The notes under the pieces: model-generated
Databases searched by the model: none
The model's input: only the letters and a program-made list of their open reading frames with translations
What the model was told of the DNA's origin: nothing
Part shown: in pieces, positions 56,601-64,000 of the stretch
Layout: each line of letters begins with the position of its first letter
Position numbering within the stretch: position 1 is the stretch's first letter
Source of the DNA: Anaeramoeba ignava
Taxonomy: Eukaryota; Metamonada; Anaeramoebidae
Assembly: GCA_028826165.1 (NCBI GenBank)
Contig: JAPDFW010000086.1
Coordinates: 248,001-312,000 of the forward strand
Length of the DNA stretch: 64,000 nt
Direction: 5' to 3'
Made by a program: the position numbers and the translations under genes

Positions 56601-56693
56601 TTTTTGGTTCGATCTTTGTTCATTAAAACTTTTCACATTCATTGAACTAAGTTCTTTGGTATTATTTGTTTTGATTGCTTCCCAAATATCCAT
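53649..56693 (-). CDS. Large ankyrin repeat / BTB protein (about 21 ankyrin repeats)
   Basis: Single exon, 1014 aa. About 21 ankyrin repeats from residue 30 to about 730, most with TPLH and an L-x-x-G-A-D/N type turn (TPLHLACQQNEIQVIRNLI; TPLHIACRKNSIEIAKYLLE). Then a BTB-like segment near 770-840 (IPVHKTILLTRFDNDKDLLQ) and a C-terminal BTB near 905-1005 (DFTIICEDQRIIRVHKLILI, then DYSGKSFEALNELIYFFYHD). It has the same domain order as the 507-aa gene at 14901-16424, which has only about six repeats. Likely an adaptor for ubiquitination or signalling. G+C in the coding region is higher than in the RCC1-BTB array, suggesting stronger selection or different age. Confidence 0.92.
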   Translation of the reverse strand: MDIWEAIKTNNTKELSSMNVKSFNEQRSNQKPMIIYAIEEQCSLETIKFLVEHGADLNETDKMQRNALHTAILNHVKIEVILYIIDKGVRIGANDNKNSTPLHYAILHLEGNERKKVTGLMIRKGVEVNAKNNQNETPLHLACQQNEIQVIRNLISHGAEVNVYNFIGETPLHLCFANQSLDMAKYLIQNGADLFAITTNQNRTCLHYACLESTNLQTVKFLVDKRLDVCARDFMGLTPLHLVCKQPNSLDIAQFLLTNGADLEANSREKESTPLHLAIAQNSIKLVQYLIQKYPKTSQSHLKSIFFFACEIEASLSIVRLIERYVDINKTKGNKLSSILHTVCNVHQSREILDFLVERKADVNAIDSNRNTPLHISCEREMMDFIKILVENHADVNILNNNKDTPLHIACRKNSIEIAKYLLENGANPKQKLKDFSSPMDLALRNDSFELVKLLFEHGFNLNEPIMYDVLPLHHACQSNSMEIIKFMVEKGADVHKKCKGKPPLVYLCVTRGFAEILQFFVDKGVDINEEYRNTSFFEYALEESTVEVVKFFINKGYDVNKLLSGSTPLHIALKRDSLDIVKLLIEKGANVNEVLSNNDISLHYSARYNSFDILKTLVEHGADCNARNTNMETPFHLACQFKSLDTLKFLVDHGADIHATTNDNQTSLHFAMRRKQISFRIIGYLVKKGNDINLEDKSGQTPISLAFRKGHLQLIHFLLLNGANFLNIKSSRIQKKTAKFLGFIYSFIQDMSKLMNLSEFSDYEIPNRDAEPIPVHKTILLTRFDNDKDLLQKFTNVCQQKPKEIVQWCVNFLYTGSHNPALYFQKIHKASRTKKKEDVFIRYLFSTKERSEQEKVVNKIEEEKRSNQEEAIRLVFEEIGLNQNWIKLKSGRFGLTRDLRELYHDESTKDFTIICEDQRIIRVHKLILIMRSDLFKAMFQLNVQDTSNQVHDYSGKSFEALNELIYFFYHDEVDKSKITKQVLEELRNAEEFYQLHRRTYLKLVINDLSRTLK

Positions 56694-56852
56694 TTAATTT
56701 TAATTTTAATTTTAATTTTAATTTTATTTATTTTTCTTTTGATAAACTTTTCAAAAAAAAAATGAAAATGAGAATTTCAAAATTTTATTTTTTTCCTCAA
56801 TTAATTATTAATTATTAATTTAAATTAAATTTAAATTAAAACAAATTAAAAA
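56694..56852. promoter_or_regulatory. 159-bp divergent promoter
   Basis: Shared upstream region of the ankyrin-BTB (-) and F-box (+) genes. Contains (TTTTAA)n adjacent to the - start and TTAATTATTAATTATTAATT adjacent to the + start, with CATTTTTTTT (- strand) in the middle. Confidence 0.5.
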
Positions 56853-58895
56853 ATGATTCCTAAACCAAGTGCAATTTCATTAAAAATTTTTGAAGAAATG
56901 ACTAAAATTCCAATTACTATAAATCAACAAAAAGATGTTTTATTCCAAGATCTTTCTTTACATTCTTTAGAATCAAACTCTGAATTTTCTTTTGATTTGA
57001 ATTATTTTGAAGAACTTCCTGATGAACGTAAAAAGCAAATCAAATCAAAAAAAAAAAAAGCAAAATAATTCATTTCTTTATTTTTTCTCCATTTAGTTTT
57101 ATTATTAATTTTTTCTAAAATTCGAAAACCTTGTTATCTTGGTATTTGTTCTTGTGTAAATCATCAATTTTATCGTGTTTCTAATGACTGGACAATTTGG
57201 AAACAAGTTTTAAAAGATTATCAAGATTCATTAGATTTTCAAACTGTTCAACAAAATAAATACAATTCTACCATATCAGCATATGGTATTCAAAATCTAA
57301 ATCTTTAATGAAATATAAATATAAATATAAATCTAAATCTAAATCTAAATATAAATATAAATATAAATCTAAATATAAATCTAAATATAAATATAAATCT
57401 AAATTTAAATATAAATATAAATATAAATCTAAATATAAATCTAAATATAAATATAAATCTAAATATAAATATAAATATAAATATAAATATAAATCTAAAT
57501 CTAAATATAAATATAAATCTAAATCTAAATATAAATATAAATATAAATATAAATATAAATATAAATATAAATATAAATATATAAATATATAAATATAAAT
57601 ATAAAATAAATAAATATAAATCTAAAAATATAAATATAAATATAAAATATAAATTAAAATGAAATGAATCTAAATAAATATAAATAAATATAAATCTTTA
57701 ATGAAATATAAATATAAATATAAATCTAAATATAAATATAAATCTAAATATAAATATAAATATAAATATAAATATAAATATAAATATTTAAAATAAATTT
57801 AAATATAAATATAAATCTAAATTTAAAATTCAAAAAGGTCAAATTGGATTGAGAGATTATTTTGCAAACAAATCATCAATCAATCAAGATTTTAATGAAA
57901 GTGATGATTCTGATCAAAATCTTATTGATCATACAGAACTTAAAATAAAAAAAATGGAAGAAAAATTTGCGAAAGAAATCAATACAAATCCAAAACAAAT
58001 ATTTGTTCAAAAAATCAATGAATTAAGAAAAGCAATCCAAATGGGAAATGAAAGAAAAAAAAGAGAATCTATTGCAAAAATTTATATGAATATTAATGAT
58101 GTTTTATTACATCCTTTATTTTTGATTCTGAGCTTTTTTATATTTCTTGTTTTGACTCCACTTCTAGCAGCTTTAAAACTTGAAAACAAAATCAAGAAAA
58201 GTTGGTTTTTAGTTTTGATTCCAACTTTTGTATCTTTAGTTTATTCTTCTGTTTCTGGATTTTGCTTGAAAGAAGAAAGTTATTTAGATTTTATTACAGA
58301 ATATTATTTAGGTTTTGGAATGTTATTTTCTCCACCTTTCATTTTGGTTTTTATTGTTCTCGTTGTTTTAAAGTTTGAATATTTTGATTCAATTTTGATG
58401 GTTTATTCTTTGATTCCTTTATTGTTTCTTGTTGTTTTTTTGGCTTATCCAAGTCTCAAGAATTTTTATGCTAAAAGTGATACTCAATTCAAATCTTCTT
58501 TTTATGAAGATCAATTGTTTTTTTTTGGATTTCCTGTTTCTGGAATTGTTCTTTTTATTGCAATGATTTTTTTTTCTATTGGGATTGATTTCAAAAAATC
58601 TGATAATGGATTAATTATTGCTGGATTTGCTATTTTAATGGGTTTTGGTTTATATGGTTTAATTGGGATGATTTTTGGCATTTTTTCTAAGAAAAGCAAC
58701 ATTTCAAAAACTTTTTATGTGATTTGTATTTTTGAATTTTTGTTTGCTTGTGTTTTTATTGCTTCTGAAGTGATGCTTATGTTGAATTTGGTTTTTAATT
58801 TTTCTATTTCTTATTTTTTTGTTTTTATTCCTTTTTTTATTGTTTTTGGTTTCACAACATTGTTTTTGTTAGGGTTTTGGTGGAAAAATTTTTAA
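56853..58895 (+). CDS. F-box protein with C-terminal multipass membrane domain
   Basis: Exons 56853-57027, 57097-57285 and 57838-58895 (phases 1 and 1), 473 aa. The first splice rebuilds an F-box across the junction: LPDE|LLLLIFSKI, then GICSCVNHQFYRVSNDWTIW (about residues 55-100). The second splice leads via DYFANK to an acidic linker, a short coiled coil (about 155-200), and then about eight hydrophobic segments (for example PLFLILSFFIFLVLTPLLAA, SILMVYSLIPLLFLVVFLAY, GLIIAGFAILMGFGLYGLIG). F-boxes recruit targets to SCF ubiquitin ligases; tethering one to a membrane suggests degradation of membrane-proximal clients. The membrane part faintly resembles TMEM185-type proteins, which I cannot confirm. 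Intron 1 is 69 bp, intron 2 is 552 bp of repeat. Confidence 0.8.
57286..57837 (+). repeat. Intron 2 of the F-box gene, AAATATAAATCT repeat
   Basis: 552 bp of AAATATAAAT and AAATCT hexamer mixtures. A stretch AAATCTTTAATGAAATATAA near 57299 recurs near 57692, indicating internal duplication of the intron start. The Lys/Tyr/Ser-rich open frame here is repeat-derived. Confidence 0.85.
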
Positions 58896-59600
58896 AACCA
58901 AATTAAAATTCAATCAAATTTAATTTAAAATTAATTTAAAATAAAATAAATAAAAAGTGGAATTAATTTATAAAATATATTTTAAAATAAAAATATAAAT
59001 AAATTATTAATTAATTATTATTTAAAATATTGAAATAAATTTAATCAAAATTAATTTAAAATAAAAAGTGGAATAAAATAAATAAAAAGTGGAATTAATT
59101 TATAAATTATATTTTAAAATAAAAATATAAATAAATTATTAATTAATTATTATTTAAAATATTGAAATAAATTTAATCAAAATTAATTTAAAATTAATTT
59201 AAAATTAATTTAAAATAAAATAAATAAAAAGTGGAATTAATTTATAAAAATATATTTTAAAATAAAAATATAAATAAATTATTAATTAATTATTATTTAA
59301 AAATTGAAATAAATTTAATTAATTTATATTTTAAAATAAAAAGTGGAATAAATTAAATAAAAAGTGGAATTAATTTATAAATTATATTTTAAAATAAAAA
59401 TATAAATAAAAATTATTAATTTTAATTATTATTTAAAATAAAAATATGAAATAAATTATTAATTAATTAAAATAAATTTAAAATAAAAAGTGGAATAAAT
59501 TAAATAAAAAGTGGAATTAATTTATAAAATATATTTTAAAATAAAAATATAAATAAATTATTAATTAATTATTATTTAAAATATTGAAATAAATTTAATT
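58896..59600. repeat. About 120-140-bp repeat with AAATAAAAAGTGGAATTAAT
   Basis: About five units downstream of the F-box gene, each with AAATAAAAAGTGGAATTAAT, TATTTTAAAATAAAAATATA and ATTATTAATTAATTATTATT. It begins within 60 bp of the stop codon, so the first unit overlaps the likely 3' UTR. Confidence 0.8.
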
Positions 59601-60443
59601 AAAAAAATTGGAATAGAAATGAGTAAAAAATTAATAGAAATGAGTAATTATTAGTTTAAAAAAATTTTTTTTTTAATTTAAATAAAATTAAATTTCATTT
59701 TTTTATTTTAATTGAACTTATTTGAACTTATTTGAACAACATTAACAAGTTTACCTTTTTAAATTAAAAACAAAAAAAAAATAAAATTAAATTTATCAAG
59801 TTAAATTTTAAAAATTTTAATTTAAAATTTTATTGAAATCTAATTTAAATCTAATTTTAATTAAAAATAGAAATTGATTTAAAAATCCAATTAGACAATT
59901 AAAAAGAAAATCCTATTAGAAAATTGAATTAAAAATTGAATTACAAATTAAAGTTGTTGATTTATGTTCAATTCAATTCAATTCAATATTCAATTCAATT
60001 CAATTCAATTTAATTTAATTCAAAACAATAATAGAAAAAAATATTGTTTTTTAAATTATGAAACAAGTTAAAAAATAGAAATGATAATAATTTGATAAAT
60101 AAAAATAAAAAGAATGTTTAAATTTGATTTTATAATTTATTTTTTATTAATCTTTTTTTTTTGTTTATGTTTTTTTTTTGTTAAATTTTATTATTAAATT
60201 TAAAAATAATTTTAATAAACAATTTCTATTTAAAATTTTTAATTCGTTACTTTATTTAAATTTTTAAAGCAATTTTTAAAGCGATTTTCAAATAGAAATT
60301 TAGGATTGGAATCATTTAAAAAAACAACAAAAAGGAAAAAAAAAGAAAAAAAAATTTTTAAAAATAATAAGTCATTTTTACTTTTTAAATTAAAAAGATA
60401 AAGAATTTCTTAATTAAAAAAAGAAAAAATTTTATAAAAGAAA
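59601..60443. promoter_or_regulatory. Upstream region of the three-RRM gene
   Basis: About 840 bp of unique AT-rich sequence with an AATTCAATTCAATTCAAT tract near 59970-60005 that resembles the repeat inside this gene's own intron 2. No coding sequence recognised. Confidence 0.4.
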
Positions 60444-60465
60444 ATGCAACAAAACAATCAAAATC

Positions 60466-60499
<34 letters not shown>

Positions 60500-63400
60500 T
60501 CAAAACGAAAATGAAAATGAAAATGAAAATCAAACTAAAATTAAAAAAAAAGGTTTTGAAATTAATGAAGAAGCTGGACAAGTAATAACTTTTGAAGATG
60601 ATGAAAATTTTGTATTTGAAGATGCGATTGATTTTGGAGTTTTTGTTGTAAATAAATTAAAAAAAAATTTCAAATAAAAAATCAATTAAAAATTTAAATA
60701 AAAAAAAATTTTCAATTAAATTAAATTAAAAAGAGAGATGTTGCTAGAGGTGTAACTGATGAAGAATTTCGTAAAGCTTTTGAATCTATTGGTAATATCC
60801 ATAGTGCAAAAGTTGTTAAAGATAAAATTACTGGAAGAACAAGAGGTTTTGGATTTGTTCGTTTTTATGATAAAGAATCTGTTCAAAAATGTTTAGATAT
60901 GATTAAAAAACCAATTTTTCAAGATCAAATTACAGGAAAATTGTAAATAATATTTCTTATTGATGTTATTGGATTGAGATTTAATATTCAATTCAATTCA
61001 ATTCAATATTCAATTCAATTCAATTCAATTCAATTTAATTCAATATTTAATATTCAATTAATTCAATATTTAATTCAATTCAATTTAATTCAATTCAATT
61101 TAATTCAATTCAATTCAATTCAATTTAATATTCAATATTCAATATTCAATTCAATTTAATATTCAATATTCAATTCAATTTCAATATTCAATATTCATTA
61201 TTTATTCAATATTCAATTCCAATATTCAATATTCAATTCAATATTCAATTCAATATTCAATTCAATTCAATTCCAATTCATTTTAATATTCAATTCAAGA
61301 TTCAATATTCATTCATATTCAATTCAATTCAATATTCACCAATCAATTCCAATTCCAATTATACCAAATAATTTTTATTTTAATATTCAATATTCAATAT
61401 TCAATATTTCAATTCAATTCAATTCAATTTAAATATTTAATATTCCAATATTCAATTCAATTTAATATTCAATATTCAATATTCAATATTCAATATTCAA
61501 TTCAATTCAATTCAATTCAATTCGATTCAATTCAATTCAATTATTCAATTCCAATTTTCAATTCCATTTTAATTCAATTCAATTTTTTAATATTCAATTT
61601 AATATTTAATATTCAATTCAATTTAATATTCAATATTTTATTCCAAATTTAATTCATTCAATTTATTCAATTCAATTCAATATTCAATATTTAATATTCA
61701 ATTCATTATTCAATATTCAATATTCAATATTATTCAATATTTTATTCAAATTATTCAATATTCACCATTCCATTCAATTCAATTCAATTCAATTTCAATT
61801 CAATATTCAATTCAATAACTTCAATATTCGATATTATTCAATATTCAATATTCAATATTCATTCAATATTCAATATTCATATTATTCAATATTCCAATAT
61901 TCAATATTTAATTCAAATTTAATTAAATTTCAAATTTATTCAATTTCAATTTCAATTCCAATTTAATTCAATTCAATTTCAATTCAATTCAATTCAATAT
62001 TCAATATTTTAATATTCAAATTCATTCAATTCAATTCAATTATTCAATTTAATTTAATATTCAATTCAATATTCAATATTCAATATTCAATATTCAATTC
62101 AATATTCAATATTCAATTCAATTCAATTCAATTCAATTCAATTTAATTCAATTCAATTCAATTCAATTCAATTCAATTTAATTCAATATTCAATATTCAA
62201 TATTCAATATTCAATATTCAATATTCAATTCAATTCAATTCAATTCAATTTAATATTCAAATTAATTCAATTTAATATTCAATTCAATTTAATATTTAAT
62301 TCAATTTAATATTCAATTCAATTCAATTTAATTCAATATTTAATTAAATTCATTTTTAATATTTAATTAAATTTATTTTAAATATTATTTTCAATATTCA
62401 ATTAAATTCATTTTTAATATTATTTTTAATTAGCCAAGAAGTCCAAATCAATTTAATCGATCCAAAAAATAAACTTTTTATTGGAAAAATCCCTCGTAAT
62501 TTTACAGAAGAAGAAACTAAACAAGAAATTGAAAAAGTAGCAGGAGTTCCTTTAGAAAGTTTTGATCTCGCATACAGTAGTGATGGAAAATCTAAATCTT
62601 ATGGATGGGCAACATTTAAAACAAATAAATTAGCTTCACAAGCTTTAAAAAATATAACAAGATCAGCAACTCTTGGAATGTCTGATTTATTTGCCTCTTT
62701 TGCACAAATAAAAGCACAAGATCCAAGAATTGTGTATAATTTCAACATTAAGACAAGAACAGCAATTTGAATATTTATTTATTGAAGTTTTTTAATTTTG
62801 ATTTGGATTAAAAAAAAAATATAAATATAAAAATATAATTTTCAAACATAGTTTAAGTGTGAAAACTCTATTTATTAAAGGTGTTCCAGGAGAAACTCGA
62901 GAAGATGAAATATACAATCTATTTGGAGGATCAGTAACAGGAATTGAAAGAGTCAAAATTCCGCTGGACAAGTTAACATCAAGACCACTTGGACATGCGA
63001 TTATTAATTTTAAAACAAGAAAACAAGCCGAAGAGGCAATAGATAAATATCAAGGACATCAATTCAAAGGAAGAATGCTGAAAATTGAATGGTGTATTCC
63101 TCAAGATCAAAAACTAAAACAAAAACGATTTTCAAACTATTATCAAAATCAAACATTTGGAGCTCAGCAATTCCATCCCTATTCACCCTATCAAAGAAAT
63201 AGATACACACAACAAAATCCTGGGATGATGGGAATGAATCCAAATCAAAGTTACTATTATAATCAAAAGGGATATCAAAATTACAATCAATCTTATGGAA
63301 ACAATTATTATTCAAAATCTTCTAAAAATCAATACAATCAAAATTATCAATCAGCTTATCAACAACCAACTTATCATTCAAATTATCATCACTCAGTTTA

Positions 63401-63575
63401 TCCAAATCAGACTAGTTATCAACAAACTACTTATCCTAGTCAATCAAATTATCAACAATCAAATTATCAACAATCAAATTATCAACAATCAAATTTAAAT
63501 TCGCAAACTTCTACTTATCAACAATCATCAAATCAATCAACTTTTCAACCAAATTTTCAACCAAATCAAAGATAA
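60444..63575 (+). CDS. Three-RRM RNA-binding protein, hnRNP R/Q-like
   Basis: Exons 60444-60647, 60734-60942, 62434-62733 and 62858-63575 (phases 0, 2 and 2), 476 aa. After an Asn/Glu/Gln run and an acidic segment, RRM1 is rebuilt across intron 1 (FGVFV|RDVARGVTDEEF; RNP1-like TRGFGFVRF). RRM2 follows intron 2 (NKLFIGKIPRNFTEEE; SKSYGWATF). RRM3 starts after intron 3 (KTLFIKGVPGETREDE; LGHAIINF). The tail is rich in Tyr, Gln and Asn with NYQQSNYQQS repeats, a prion-like low-complexity region. This order, with closely spaced RRM2-RRM3 joined by a DP-rich linker, matches the hnRNP R/SYNCRIP family, which acts in mRNA splicing, stability and translation. Each splice choice is supported by frame and by the RRM fold. 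Confidence 0.88.
60943..62433 (+). repeat. Intron 2 of the three-RRM gene, ATTCAATATTCAATTCAATT repeat
   Basis: 1491 bp of AATTC and AATATTC units in irregular mixtures. Donor GTAAATAATA, acceptor TTTTAATTAG. As strand-complement this unit is the same family as the OsmC copy 3/4 introns (ATTGAATATT), in the opposite sense relative to transcription. Confidence 0.85.
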
Positions 63576-63758
63576 AATTTAAAATTTAAAATTTAAAAAT
63601 TTAAAATTTAAAATTTAAAAGAAAAGAAAATATTATTTTTCTTTTTTTCTTTTTAATTCATTTTCCAAAAACAAAATAAAAAATCAAAATTCAAAATTCA
63701 AAATTCAAAATTCAAATTTTAATTCTTTTTTTCTTTCTTTGATTGATTAATAAGAAAT
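63576..63758. other. Convergent spacer with AAATTTAAAATTT and AAATTCAAAATTC tracts
   Basis: 183 bp holding the 3' ends of the RRM gene (+) and the WD40 gene (-), with two short A/T tandem tracts and T-rich sequence between. Confidence 0.55.
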
Positions 63759-64000
63759 TCATAAGAAAAGTAATATTATTTTTCCTTGTGAAGTTCCAAC
63801 CAAAATAAATCTCCAAACTTCATAAAAACGAAGTGAAATAACTGAATCATCAACTTCAAATGTTTGAATTAAAGAGAAATCATGTAAATTATACAAATGA
63901 ATATTCTTTTGTTCAGTTCCAACAACCAAAATTTTTGAATCATTTGAAACATCCAAACATTTAATATTTTCTAATAATTTCCTTTTCATTATCAAAGTAG
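63759..64000 (-). CDS. WD40-repeat protein, C-terminal end (partial)
   Basis: The frame is open from the right window edge to TGA at 63759-63761, so this is the 3' end of a larger gene. It contains one and a half WD40-like blades: CLDVSNDSKILVVGTEQKNI with HLYNLHDFSLIQTFEVDD, then RFILVGTSQGKIILLFL. The way the protein stops right after the last strand is common in proteins with a terminal beta-propeller, including BEACH-domain proteins, but nothing here fixes the family. No presequence or other domain is visible in the window. Confidence 0.7.
   Translation of the reverse strand, partial: TLIMKRKLLENIKCLDVSNDSKILVVGTEQKNIHLYNLHDFSLIQTFEVDDSVISLRFYEVWRFILVGTSQGKIILLFL

Noticed and set aside
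57308-57592. 94-codon Lys/Tyr/Ser open frame
   Set aside because: Repeat-derived within intron 2 of the F-box gene.
60974-61159. 61-codon open frame of Asn/Ser/Ile/Gln/Phe
   Set aside because: Lies wholly in the AATTCAATATTC intron of the three-RRM gene.
1-64000. tRNA or rRNA genes
   Set aside because: No stretch with the G+C content or box A/B-like sequence expected of a tRNA, and no rRNA-like segment, was seen on either strand.
1-64000. Transposon or retroelement
   Set aside because: No transposase, reverse transcriptase or long terminal inverted repeats were found; repeats are tandem and gene-linked segmental duplications. The NTPase/nuclease gene has conflict-system features only.

Overview
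This is a nuclear eukaryotic window, extremely AT-rich, from a free-living protist. The genes have GT-AG introns. They include a proteasome subunit with a VWA domain and three UIMs, a septation-type kinase tail, hnRNP-type RNA-binding repeats, an F-box protein, and expanded BTB families (ankyrin-BTB, RCC1-BTB, BTB-BACK-TLDc). OsmC proteins with organelle-type N-terminal presequences suggest a mitochondrion-related organelle. The mix resembles anaerobic amoebae such as Anaeramoeba, or Amoebozoa. I cannot assign the species from sequence alone. The standard code fits: TAA is the usual stop and TGA is used at 53550-53552 and at 63759-63761.

Layout. 1-2855: C-terminal part of a Cdc7/SepA/MAP3K-epsilon-like kinase (+). 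3290-10464: four tandem OsmC copies (-), the first with a decayed exon 1. 12029-14274: papain-family protease (+). 14901-18741: ankyrin-BTB gene and a P-loop NTPase/nuclease-like gene of Crinkler-RHS type (-), only 39 bp apart. 18990-32627: satellite-dominated region around a frameshifted BTB-TLDc gene, including about 6.1 kb of one satellite. 32628-44204: intact BTB-TLDc gene, M20/M42-like metallopeptidase, RPN10 with a 4.1 kb repeat-filled intron, and a broken BTB-TLDc copy (all -). 45414-53552: RCC1-BTB array (one 5'-truncated fragment plus four full genes, +). 53649-56693: 21-repeat ankyrin-BTB gene (-). 56853-58895: F-box/multipass membrane protein (+). 60444-63575: three-RRM hnRNP R/Q-like gene (+). 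63759-64000: 3' end of a WD40 gene (-).

Main pattern. Gene-to-gene spacing is often very short (39-180 bp), yet most long introns and several spacers are filled with nearly pure A/T short tandem repeats. Each long intron has its own repeat unit, while short introns in the same window (about 70-125 bp) lack them. In the OsmC array the repeats appear to have overwritten coding sequence: an exon fossil lies inside an intron and copy 1 has an eroded first exon. I reconstructed splice sites by hand from reading frame, phase and homology; no transcript evidence was available.
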